From NCBI RefSeq assembly GCF_023218075.1, contig NZ_JALPTB010000004.1, positions 143,622-207,621 of the forward strand: a stretch of 64,000 bases of DNA, read 5' to 3'. The position numbers and the translations under genes are program-made. The notes beneath the pieces are model-generated. The model did not search any database, was not told where the DNA came from, and saw only the letters and a program-made list of their open reading frames with translations. Positions 56,790 through 64,000 of the stretch are shown here, piece by piece. Source of the stretch: Rhodococcus sp. HM1 (GTDB taxonomy: Bacteria; Actinomycetota; Actinomycetes; Mycobacteriales; Mycobacteriaceae). Every line of letters begins with the position of its first letter. Position 1 is the stretch's first letter.

Positions 56790-58199
56790 ATGAGCAAGCA
56801 AGACAGTGTGGCCCGGACCCCCCGACGCGATACGTCTGCGGTCGGCCTGAACCCGGTGAAGCGGGACGTCATGGGCGCCGCGATGCGCGTGCTCACGCGA
56901 ATCACCGGTTCGGAGCTGGCGGATCGCTACAACTTCCGTCAGACCATCGACCGGGCCACGTACCAGTCCACCAAGACCGGCTTCAAGACGCTCGGTGCCG
57001 CCACCCGCGCGTTCAAGAAGGTCTCCGGCGGCGGTGCGCCGCAGCGCCTCGACGCACCGAAGAGAAGCGACTTCTTCGATCTGACCCCCACCGACGATCA
57101 GCAGATGATCGTCGAGACCGTCCAGGAATTCGCGGCCGAGATCCTCCGGCCCGCGGCCCACGACGCCGACGAGGCCGCAGCGGCGCCCGCCGACCTGCTC
57201 GCCCGCGCCGCCGAGCTCGGCATCACCCTCGTCAACGTCCCCGAGGCGTTCGACGGCGCCGCCACCGAGCGCGGCACCGTCACCAACGCACTCGTCGCCG
57301 AAGCACTCGCGCACGGCGACATGGGCCTGGCGCTGCCGATCCTGGCGCCCAGCGGCGTCGCCGTCGCGCTCACCCAGTGGGGCAGCGACGAGCAGCAGAA
57401 GACCTACCTGCCCGCCTTCGCGAGCGACGACGTGCCGCAGGCCTCCGTGGTGATCGCCGAGCCGCGCGCCCTGTTCGATCCGTTCGCCCTGCAGACCAAG
57501 GCAGTGCGCTCCCCCAGCGGCTACCGCCTCAACGGCGTCAAGTCGTTCGTCCCGGCCGCGGGCAGCGCCGAGCTCTTCGTCGTCGCCGCCGAACTCGACG
57601 GCCGCCCGGCCCTGTTCATCGTCGAGGCCAAGAGCAAGGGCGTCGTCGTCGAGGCCGATCCCAGCATGGGCCTGCGTGCCGCCGGCCTCGGCCGGCTGCA
57701 CCTGAACGACGTCGCGGTACCGCAGTCGGCGTTGCTCGGCTCGGACGGAACCGATTCGCTCGACACCGCCGCCGCGGACCTGCGTGCCGAGCAGTACGCC
57801 GACGCCGTGCGTCTGGCCCGTCTGGGCTGGGCCTCGCTCGCGATGGGCACCGGCCAGGCCGTGCTCGACTACGTGATCCCCTACGTCAACGAGCGCCAGG
57901 CGTTCGGTGAGCCGATCAGCCACCGTCAGGCGGTGGCCTTCATGGTCGCCAACATCAAGATCGAGCTCGACGGCATCCGTCTCGTCACCCTGCGCGGCGC
58001 CTCCCGCGCGGAACAGGGCCTGTCGTTCGCCCGCGAGGCCGCGCTGGCCCGCAAGCTCGCGACCGACAAGGGCATGCAGATCGGCCTCGACGGCGTGCAG
58101 TTGCTCGGCGGCCACGGTTTCACCAAGGAACATCCCGTCGAGCGCTGGTACCGCGATCTGCGTGCCGTCGGCGTCGCCGAGGGCATCGTCCTCATCTGA
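56790..58199 (+). CDS. fadE24: Acyl-CoA dehydrogenase FadE24-like
   Basis: A 469-residue flavoprotein. An extra N-terminal segment of about 85 residues, basic and helical, precedes the dehydrogenase domain (DLTPTDDQQMIVETVQEFAA). ERQAFGEPISHRQAVAFMVA and QLLGGHGFTKEHPVERWYRD are conserved; the chain ends soon after, at AEGIVLI, with no room for the usual C-terminal helix. It is paired with fadE23, 29 bases downstream; the two probably form a mixed oligomer, as known for other paired actinobacterial FadEs. ATG 56790 is used. Confidence 0.88.
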   Translation: MSKQDSVARTPRRDTSAVGLNPVKRDVMGAAMRVLTRITGSELADRYNFRQTIDRATYQSTKTGFKTLGAATRAFKKVSGGGAPQRLDAPKRSDFFDLTPTDDQQMIVETVQEFAAEILRPAAHDADEAAAAPADLLARAAELGITLVNVPEAFDGAATERGTVTNALVAEALAHGDMGLALPILAPSGVAVALTQWGSDEQQKTYLPAFASDDVPQASVVIAEPRALFDPFALQTKAVRSPSGYRLNGVKSFVPAAGSAELFVVAAELDGRPALFIVEAKSKGVVVEADPSMGLRAAGLGRLHLNDVAVPQSALLGSDGTDSLDTAAADLRAEQYADAVRLARLGWASLAMGTGQAVLDYVIPYVNERQAFGEPISHRQAVAFMVANIKIELDGIRLVTLRGASRAEQGLSFAREAALARKLATDKGMQIGLDGVQLLGGHGFTKEHPVERWYRDLRAVGVAEGIVLI

Positions 58200-58228
58200 G
58201 CGGTCCGACCCGAACAAGGAATCTGTAG

Positions 58229-59440
58229 ATGATCAATCTCGAACTTCCGAAGAAGCTCAAGGCCTCTGCGAATCAGGCTCATCAGGTCGCCGCGCAGATC
58301 TTCCGCCCGGTCTCCCGCAAGTACGACCTCGCCGAGCACGTCTACCCGGTCGAGCTCGACACGATGGCCGCGATGGTCGAGGGGCTCAACGACTCCGGGC
58401 AGGGTGCGGCCGGCGCCGCCCTCGGGCGCGACGCGAAGAAGCAGGATGCCAAGGGCGGCAACGCCAACGGCGGCAACATGGCCGGACTGCTCAACGTCAT
58501 CGAAACCTGCTGGGGCGATGTCGGACTGACCTTGTCCATCCCCTACCAGGGCCTGGGCAACTCGGCGATCGCCGCGGTCGCCACCGACGAACAGCTCGAA
58601 CGGTTCGGCAAGGTGTGGGCCTCGATGGCGATCACCGAACCGAGTTTCGGCTCCGACTCGGCGGCCGTGACCACCACCGCCGTGCTCGACGGCGACGAGT
58701 GGGTCCTCAACGGCGAGAAGATCTTCGTCACCGCCGGTGAGCGTTCGACGCACGTCGTCGTCTGGGCCAGCGTGGACCGATCCAAGGGTCGCGCGGCGAT
58801 CAAGTCGTTCGTGGTGCCGCGCGACGCACCGGGACTGAGCGTCGCCCGGCTCGAGCACAAGCTCGGCATCCGGGCATCCGACACCGCGGTCCTGGTTCTG
58901 CAGGACTGCCGAATCCCCAAGGACAACATCCTCGGTTCCCCCGAGGTGAACGTCGAACAGGGCTTCGCGGGCGTCATGCAGACCTTCGACAACACCCGGC
59001 CGATCGTGGCCGGTATGGCGATCGGCCTGGGACGGGCCGTGCTCGAGGAACTGCGCGCGATCCTGTCCGAGGCCGGAATCGAGGTGTCCTACGACATCCC
59101 GGCGAACAACCAGCACGCCGCGGCCGCCGAATTCCTGGCGCTCGAGGCGGATTGGGAAGCGTCCTACCTGCTCGCGCTGCGCGCCACGTGGATGGCCGAC
59201 AACAAGAAGCCGAACTCGCTCGAGGCGTCCATCTCGAAGGCGAAGGCCGGACGCACCGGGACCGCGGTGTCGCTCAAGGCCGTCGAACTCGCCGGCACCT
59301 ACGGCTACTCGGAGCGGCCGCTGCTCGAGAAGTGGGCACGCGACTCGAAGATTCTCGACATCTTCGAAGGCACCCAGCAGATCCAGCAGCTCATCGTCGC
59401 GCGACGCCTGCTCGGCAAGTCGTCCTCCGAACTCAAGTAA
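58229..59440 (+). CDS. fadE23: Acyl-CoA dehydrogenase FadE23-like
   Basis: A 403-residue acyl-CoA dehydrogenase. AITEPSFGSDSA and FVTAGERSTHVVVWA bind FAD, and ILDIFEGTQQIQQLIVARRL carries the FAD-contact glutamines and glutamate. About 20 residues (DAKKQDAKGGNANGGN, near 68-83) form an unusual Lys/Gly/Asn-rich insertion. The substrate is unknown; in M. tuberculosis fadE23-fadE24 respond to isoniazid. ATG 58229 has AAGGA eight bases upstream. Confidence 0.9.
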   Translation: MINLELPKKLKASANQAHQVAAQIFRPVSRKYDLAEHVYPVELDTMAAMVEGLNDSGQGAAGAALGRDAKKQDAKGGNANGGNMAGLLNVIETCWGDVGLTLSIPYQGLGNSAIAAVATDEQLERFGKVWASMAITEPSFGSDSAAVTTTAVLDGDEWVLNGEKIFVTAGERSTHVVVWASVDRSKGRAAIKSFVVPRDAPGLSVARLEHKLGIRASDTAVLVLQDCRIPKDNILGSPEVNVEQGFAGVMQTFDNTRPIVAGMAIGLGRAVLEELRAILSEAGIEVSYDIPANNQHAAAAEFLALEADWEASYLLALRATWMADNKKPNSLEASISKAKAGRTGTAVSLKAVELAGTYGYSERPLLEKWARDSKILDIFEGTQQIQQLIVARRLLGKSSSELK

Positions 59441-59456
59441 GCGGGTCGAACGCGAG

Positions 59457-59494
59457 AAACCGGTCCGGGGCGCCACGGCGGCCCGGACCGGTTT
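59457..59494. terminator. Bidirectional terminator after fadE23
   Basis: AAACCGGTCCGGG (59457-59469) pairs perfectly with 59482-59494. It lies between convergent genes. Confidence 0.85.
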
Positions 59495-59513
59495 CCGTGC
59501 GACCTCGGGTGGC

Positions 59514-59924
59514 TCACGAGTCGAACCGGAAGGATTCGAGAACCCGCGGATCGCCGGTGGGAGCGTGGGTGAGGCACCAGGTGTCGAAGTCCTCACGGCG
59601 GAAACGGGATTCGGTGGGGACCAGGCGTATCTGAGGCCTCTCCGGGTCCATCCACCACACGAGGAAGTCCGTGACGGTCCCCTCGGCGGGCCAGCTGCCG
59701 GTGTCGTCGGGAAGCAACAGAACGTCGACGAATCCGCCGACGGGAAGACCGAGGTCTACGAAGATGCCGATCGCGCCCGGCCGTGGGATCAGTGCGACGG
59801 TTCCGGACAATCGCTGCCCCGGAACGAGGTTGGCACGCACTCGATCCCAGTCGTCAGGGTCGGAGCCCGGAAGACTCCAGCCGTAGGGAGGGTGCGGTCG
59901 ATTCTCGTCGGGCTGTTCGGGCAT
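59514..59924 (-). CDS. Small S1-like (OB-fold) protein
   Basis: A 136-residue protein whose middle (about 30-85) reads GQRLSGTVALIPRPGAIGIF and GGFVDVLLLPDD, typical of an S1 RNA-binding or related OB fold. The C-terminus (WWMDPERPQIRLVPTESRFR) is not recognised. Function unknown. ATG 59924 is supported by TAGGTT seven bases upstream; the frame is open further but overlaps the next gene. Confidence 0.75.
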   Translation of the reverse strand: MPEQPDENRPHPPYGWSLPGSDPDDWDRVRANLVPGQRLSGTVALIPRPGAIGIFVDLGLPVGGFVDVLLLPDDTGSWPAEGTVTDFLVWWMDPERPQIRLVPTESRFRREDFDTWCLTHAPTGDPRVLESFRFDS

Positions 59925-59931
59925 GCCGACG

Positions 59932-59937
59932 AACCTA
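59932..59937 (-). promoter_or_regulatory. -10 box TAGGTT, leaderless start for the S1-like gene
   Basis: TAGGTT, seven bases (CGTCGGC), then ATG 59924. Confidence 0.5.
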
Positions 59938-59967
59938 CCGGCGATGGAGCGAAAGATGCCGCCGTGA

Positions 59968-60783
59968 TCAGAATCGCGGTTCCGGCTTCGACGTGGCGGT
60001 CCGGACGACGACAGCCGACACCGCTGCCACGACGGCGGCAACGGCCGCGGCCACCGCGGCAGGTGTGGACTGCCAGCCGTCGGAGTCGATGCGCGCCAGC
60101 GCGATCCACAACAGCCCCCAGACGATCGCGGCCGTGACCGCGAGCCGCCCGCGTCCGACAACGGCCAGGAACACCGACACCACAGCCACCAGCGCGAGGA
60201 CGATCACCGCCCACGTGTCCGCTCCCAGACCCAGCGGGTCGAGGCGGTCGGCCTGCAGCGCGGCGGCGATGTTCGCCCCCGTCGCGACCGCCACCCAGCC
60301 CAGATACACGAACATGGTGCCGTCGACCACCACTGCCTCGAGCCGGGACTCCGGCCGGGTTGCCGTGAGCAACACGAAAACCCTGGCCAGAACCCCGAGC
60401 AGCGCCGCGATGACCACGACGCTGAGCCACACCAGATCGACCTGGACGGCCAGGATCCATGCGGCATTGAGCAGCATCGACGCGGCGATCCACCACCCTG
60501 ACTGTCGCTGACGCGGATTCGCGCGCTGCTGCGGCAGCGCCTGCCACACTGCGAGCGCGATCAACCCGACGTAGATGAGCGTCCAGATCGAGAAGGCGGC
60601 GCCGCCGGGCGCGACGGCCGTCGCATCAGCCGACAATGCTCCTCCCGCCGCCTCCGAGATCGGGGTTCCGGCAACCGCTCCCGAGCCGGGGAACGAACAG
60701 AGCACCGCGACGACCGCACTCAGTGCGACAACCGTCGTGCGGATCGAGTCGGTGGGCGAAGTCGTGCCGACGTGGGGCGTCAT
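59968..60783 (-). CDS. TspO/MBR-like membrane protein
   Basis: A 271-residue protein with seven or eight hydrophobic helices. AFSIWTLIYVGLIALAVWQ and GWWIAASMLLNAAWILAV, with many tryptophans, resemble the tryptophan-rich sensory protein (TspO) group seen in actinobacteria, although it is longer than the five-helix TspO. Ligand and role unknown. ATG 60783 is used; GTG 60813 would add ten residues and neither has a strong ribosome-binding site. Confidence 0.65.
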   Translation of the reverse strand: MTPHVGTTSPTDSIRTTVVALSAVVAVLCSFPGSGAVAGTPISEAAGGALSADATAVAPGGAAFSIWTLIYVGLIALAVWQALPQQRANPRQRQSGWWIAASMLLNAAWILAVQVDLVWLSVVVIAALLGVLARVFVLLTATRPESRLEAVVVDGTMFVYLGWVAVATGANIAAALQADRLDPLGLGADTWAVIVLALVAVVSVFLAVVGRGRLAVTAAIVWGLLWIALARIDSDGWQSTPAAVAAAVAAVVAAVSAVVVRTATSKPEPRF

Positions 60784-60830
60784 GCGATGCAGATGCCCGT
60801 CCTGGCCGTTCACGAAACCCCGAAGGGTTG

Positions 60831-62045
60831 TCAGAGGCGCACCGCCAGCTCGGCGACCAGGTCGCCGCGGTCCCCGACCACGACATCGGACAGTCCCAGC
60901 CAGGTCGCCATCTCCCGCAGCTCGACGGCGAGGGATTCGGCGACCTCCCCGGCGTCGCGACCCGGTTCGACGAACGCGCCCGGCACGCGCAGGGCGTCGG
61001 CTCCGCGGTCGGCTTTGAGGTCGACCCGCCCCACGAGGTCACCGTTCTGCAGGAACGGGAAGACGTAGTAGCCGTGCACGCGTTTGTGGGCGGGCGTGTA
61101 GATCTCGATGCGGTACCGGAAGCCGAAGAGCCGCTCGGTGCGCGGCCGGCAGAAGACGAGCGGATCGAACGGGCAGAGCAGCGCCGTGCCGTGCGCGCGT
61201 CGCGGGATGCGGGCGGCGGCATCCAGGTAGGCGGGATCGGACCAGCCGCGCACGGTCACGGGTACGAGCACGCCCTCGTCGACGAGATCGGCCACGGCCG
61301 CCGTGGTCTGCTCGGCCGAGAGCCGGTAGTAGTCGCGCAGATCCGCGGTGGTGGCCACCCCCAGCGACCGTGCCGCACGGTGAACGAGCTCGCGGATCGC
61401 GTCGCGCTCGTCGATCTCCACGCCGATCACGTCGTCGGGGAGGACACGTTCGGCCAGGTCGTAGTGCCGGGTGAAGGCGACCCGCCGGTCGACCGACAAC
61501 GCGCCGGAGGCGAAGAGCTGCTCGCAGATCACCTTCGTCTCGGTGCGTCCCCACCACGGCCCGCCGCGGCCCTGCGGCGTGATCCGCAGGTGCCGTTCGA
61601 TGTCCCCGGCGGTGGCGGCACCGACCTCCCTGACGACGTCGAGCACATCCCTGCCCAGCATGGGATTCTGCTCCACCACACGTCGTTCCCCGGCCCAGCG
61701 GCCGTGGGAGTAGCGGTTCATGCGCCACCGCATCAGCGGCCAGTCGTCGACGGGGATCAGCGCGGCCTCGTGCGCCCAGTATTCGACGAGGGCGCGCGGC
61801 GACCGGCTCGTGTTCTGCCAGGCGGCGGTGTCGAGGAGTTCGCGGTCGTAACCACCGATCCGGCTGAACACCGGCATGTAGTGCGCGCGCACGGCGACCG
61901 ACACCGAGTCGAGTTGAAGCAACGACGTGCGCTGGACCGCGCGCAGCACGTGACGGCGCGTGGCACGGCCGGCCGGGCGACGGTCCGCGAAACCCTGGGC
62001 GGCGAGGACGACGCGTCGGGCCGCGTCGGCGGTCAACTCGAGCAC
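60831..62045 (-). CDS. YcaQ/AlkX-type winged-helix protein (DNA glycosylase family)
   Basis: A 404-residue protein of the HTH_42 family. LLQLDSVSV, YWAHEAALIPVDDWP and LLCPFDPLVFCRPRTERLFGF are conserved in YcaQ, which unhooks DNA interstrand crosslinks, and in the related AlkX and AZL-type resistance proteins. The glutamine pair that defines the catalytic QxQ of YcaQ is not evident here (QLD), so activity is uncertain. GTG 62045 comes right after GGAGG; TTG 62036 is a better-spaced alternative. Confidence 0.75.
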   Translation of the reverse strand: MLELTADAARRVVLAAQGFADRRPAGRATRRHVLRAVQRTSLLQLDSVSVAVRAHYMPVFSRIGGYDRELLDTAAWQNTSRSPRALVEYWAHEAALIPVDDWPLMRWRMNRYSHGRWAGERRVVEQNPMLGRDVLDVVREVGAATAGDIERHLRITPQGRGGPWWGRTETKVICEQLFASGALSVDRRVAFTRHYDLAERVLPDDVIGVEIDERDAIRELVHRAARSLGVATTADLRDYYRLSAEQTTAAVADLVDEGVLVPVTVRGWSDPAYLDAAARIPRRAHGTALLCPFDPLVFCRPRTERLFGFRYRIEIYTPAHKRVHGYYVFPFLQNGDLVGRVDLKADRGADALRVPGAFVEPGRDAGEVAESLAVELREMATWLGLSDVVVGDRGDLVAELAVRL

Positions 62046-62129
62046 ACCTCCACCCTGTCATCGACCCCCGACATCGGAGCTTCCTCCCCTACCCGGGGCG
62101 ACGGTGAGCGCAAAGGTGCCCCCATCGGC

Positions 62130-62145
62130 TGTGATTTGGGTCACG
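62130..62145 (+). promoter_or_regulatory. CRP/GlxR-like site upstream of fadD
   Basis: TGTGATTTGGGTCACG matches TGTGAN6TCACA at nine of ten positions. It lies 37 bases before the start codon, where it could act as activator or repressor site for a cAMP-responsive regulator. Confidence 0.6.
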
Positions 62146-62181
62146 ATGTGGGTGCATCCATCGGGCACAAGGAGGTGTCGT

Positions 62182-63804
62182 ATGTCGGCGCAGGATCTCG
62201 TCCGGAAGGTCACCGACACCGTCGGATCGCTCATGGTCATGCAGCGCGCCGGGGTACTGTCGTTCCCCCGGGTCGACCACACGGTCTCCACGCTCCTCGC
62301 GGTGCGCAAGTACGGACCGTTCGCCGGGCCGGTGCACGCCGACGTCGCACGCGGCCTCGAGGCCATCGCGATCATCGACGAACGTGGCGCGGTCAGTTAC
62401 CGGAACCTCGAAGGCATGTCCAACGCGCTGGTGCGGGCCTGGCAGGCCGACGGCATCCGCCCCGGCACCGTGCTGGGTGTGATGGCACGCAACCACCGCG
62501 GCCTGGTCCTGACGATGCTCGCGTCGGCGAAGCTCGGCACGAAACTCGTGCTGATGAACACCGGACTCGCACCCCGCCAGCTCGCCGACATCGCGGCCCG
62601 CGAGAACGTCGAGACGTTCGTGTTCGACTCCGAGTTCGCCGCCGCGGCCGCTGCCCTGCCCGAGGGCACCCGCACCTATCTGTCGTGGCAGGACGAGCTG
62701 GTTCCCGGCGCACCGGCCATCGACTCGCTGCTCTACAAGTTCGATCGGTCGCCGGTCCCCGCGCCGTCGGAGCCGGGCGGATTCGTGCTGCTCACCAGCG
62801 GTACCACCGGCACCCCGAAGGGCGCGCCACGCGGCCGGACCTCGCCGTTCACATCCGCCCAGTTCCTCGACCGGGTTCCGTTGCGTCGTGGCCAGAGGAT
62901 GCTCATGGCCGCGCCCGCCTTCCACGGCACCGGCGTCTCCCAGATGGCAATGGCCCTGGCGCTGGGGCAGACGGTGATCATGGCGCGCCGGTTCGATCCG
63001 CTCGAAACCCTGCGGCTCATCGAGGGCGAACGGGCGAACGTGCTGGTCGTCGTGCCCACGATGCTGCAGCGCATCCTCGACCTCGGCATCGGGAAGATCG
63101 CGGAGTTCGACACCTCGAGCCTGAAGATCATCTTCGCTGCCGGGTCGGCCCTGTCCCCCGATCTGTGCCGGCGCACCCGCGAGGCGTTCGGCGACGTCCT
63201 GCACAACCTCTACGGGTCGACCGAGTGCGCGGTCGCGACGGTCGCGACCCCCGAGGACCTGCGGCGCGCGCCCGGAACCGCCGGCCGCCCACCCGTGTCG
63301 TGCCGGGTGGAGATCCTCGACGACGCGGGTAACCCCGTCACCGAACCCGGCGTGTCCGGACGCATCTTCGTCGCGAGCGGGCTGAGTTTCGAGGGCTATA
63401 CGGACGGGCGGGACAAGGAACGCATCCGCGGTCTGCTCGCGACCGGCGACGTCGGTCACTGGGACGCCGACGGCTATCTCTTCGTCGACGGCCGCGACGA
63501 CGACATGATCATCTCCGGCGGGGAGAACGTGTATCCGCTGGAGGTGGAGAACCTGCTGGTCGAACGCGACGACGTGCTCGACGCGGCGGTGGTCGGGGTG
63601 GAGGATCCCCAGTTCGGCGCCCGCCTGCGGGCGTTCGTGGTCCCCACACCCACAGCAGCCCGCGACCCCGAGGAGATCAAGGCGTACGTGAAGGCGAATC
63701 TGGCGCGCTACAAGGTGCCGCGCGATGTGATCTTCCTCGAGGAACTTCCCCGCAACACGACGGGCAAGCTGCTCCGCCGCGTGCTGGTCGACATGAAGAT
63801 CTGA
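62182..63804 (+). CDS. Acyl-CoA synthetase (FadD, FadD2/FadD12-like)
   Basis: A 540-residue AMP-forming ligase that activates fatty or other carboxylic acids as CoA thioesters. All motifs are intact: LLTSGTTGTPKG (P-loop), YGSTECA, GLLATGDVGHWDADGYLFVDGR, SGGENVYPLEVENLL and, near the C-terminus, LPRNTTGKLLRR with the catalytic lysine. ATG 62182 follows AAGGAGG by six bases, the strongest ribosome-binding site in the window. A CRP/GlxR-like box suggests carbon-source control. It contrasts with the motif-poor homologue at 35.7 kb. Confidence 0.93.
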   Translation: MSAQDLVRKVTDTVGSLMVMQRAGVLSFPRVDHTVSTLLAVRKYGPFAGPVHADVARGLEAIAIIDERGAVSYRNLEGMSNALVRAWQADGIRPGTVLGVMARNHRGLVLTMLASAKLGTKLVLMNTGLAPRQLADIAARENVETFVFDSEFAAAAAALPEGTRTYLSWQDELVPGAPAIDSLLYKFDRSPVPAPSEPGGFVLLTSGTTGTPKGAPRGRTSPFTSAQFLDRVPLRRGQRMLMAAPAFHGTGVSQMAMALALGQTVIMARRFDPLETLRLIEGERANVLVVVPTMLQRILDLGIGKIAEFDTSSLKIIFAAGSALSPDLCRRTREAFGDVLHNLYGSTECAVATVATPEDLRRAPGTAGRPPVSCRVEILDDAGNPVTEPGVSGRIFVASGLSFEGYTDGRDKERIRGLLATGDVGHWDADGYLFVDGRDDDMIISGGENVYPLEVENLLVERDDVLDAAVVGVEDPQFGARLRAFVVPTPTAARDPEEIKAYVKANLARYKVPRDVIFLEELPRNTTGKLLRRVLVDMKI

Positions 63805-63814
63805 CCGGTCCCCT

Positions 63815-63869
63815 CCGAGCGAATGTATCGCTCGGCTCCTCCAACCGAGCGAACGGTACATTCGCTCGG
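63815..63869. repeat. Large compound inverted repeat after fadD
   Basis: CCGAGCGAATGTATCGCTCGG (21-base self-complementary unit, arms 8 bp) is followed by a second similar unit. Together 63815-63835 pairs with 63845-63869 as a 21-bp stem with a 4-base bulge. Acts as terminator for fadD; the GAGCGA..TCGCTC units may also be protein-binding sites. Confidence 0.7.
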
Positions 63870-63940
63870 AAAAGGGTTAATGGCCAGAATGTGTGTACAG
63901 AACCCGCCATTTCCTGCCCCTGACCTCGAATGATAGGCGT

Positions 63941-63967
63941 CCGAACATGCTCTGAAAGCATGTTCGG
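63941..63967. terminator. Hairpin near the right edge
   Basis: CCGAACATGCT (63941-63951) pairs perfectly with AGCATGTTCGG (63957-63967). It probably ends a minus-strand gene whose last ten codons (TGA at 63970-63972) may lie at the edge; too little is visible to identify it. Confidence 0.5.
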
Positions 63968-64000
63968 TGTCAGCTACCCGGAATTCCCCGCTCTGTGGTG

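Noticed and set aside
63970..64000. C-terminus of a further minus-strand gene
   Set aside because: A stop codon and a downstream hairpin fit, but only ten codons are visible, too few to call a gene.

Overview
The window is high-GC DNA from a mycolic-acid actinobacterium (order Mycobacteriales), most likely Rhodococcus or a close relative. Evidence: a mycothiol-dependent formaldehyde dehydrogenase with its metallo-hydrolase partner, class Ib nrdHIEF, a WhiB3-type WhiB, HtaA and IdeR-type iron genes, a tmRNA tag ending YALAA, a DUF222/HNH gene, and gene blocks that from memory match M. tuberculosis: serB2-ctaD-fecB-nrd-Rv3054c/Rv3055, pgmA-crcB-crcB, smpB-ftsX-ftsE-Rv3103c-Rv3104c-prfB and hisN-fadE24-fadE23. 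It reads as core chromosome; no insertion sequence, prophage or CRISPR array was seen.

Layout. 1-11.4 kb: partial Nudix gene, orphan ABC ATPase, GlgX, PTH2-like hydrolase, SerB, CtaD, then a divergent iron/heme cassette (two FecB-type lipoproteins, an HtaA protein, a Nudix hydrolase) behind GlxR-like and IdeR-like boxes. 11.5-19.6 kb: nrdHIEF under a paired NrdR-box promoter, then a three-gene molybdenum aldehyde oxidoreductase (PaoABC type). 19.7-25 kb: FMN reductase with divergent TetR, META lipoprotein, nucleosidase, fructosamine kinase, nadE, an NmrA-like protein. 24.9-29 kb: molybdenum cofactor genes, moaA-moaD on one strand and moeA-moaC/mogA fusion-moaE on the other, which could supply the oxidoreductase. 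29-34 kb: DEAD-box helicase with a long leader, CobW GTPase, PhnA-like protein, mscR pair, WhiB. 34-38 kb: a LuxR regulator fused to an ATPase-like domain, an acyl-CoA-ligase homologue lacking catalytic motifs, and an ArsR-SRPBCC fusion. 38-45 kb: DUF222/HNH protein, two identical tRNA-Ala(GGC) genes, DsbA-like and MauE-like redox pair, MFS exporter, Pgm, two CrcB fluoride channel subunits. 45-48.5 kb: a frameshifted SRPBCC gene, hemerythrin, TetR with a divergent 42-residue membrane peptide, a lipoprotein and ssrA. 48.5-56 kb: thioredoxin-reductase-like protein with divergent XRE-cupin regulator, EamA transporter, smpB, ftsX, ftsE, a membrane protein, MscS and prfB. 56-64 kb: hisN, fadE24-fadE23, S1-like and TspO-like proteins, a YcaQ-type protein, and FadD under a CRP/GlxR-like box.

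Recurrent signals. At least ten genes have a TANNNT -10 box exactly 6-7 bases before an ATG or GTG start, the layout of leaderless mRNAs. Two membrane-protein genes only gain their first helix if translation starts at CTG. No clear new multi-gene system was found; the most unusual items are the motif-less ligase next to the ATPase-LuxR regulator, the ArsR-SRPBCC operator layout, and the tiny membrane peptide divergent from a TetR gene.
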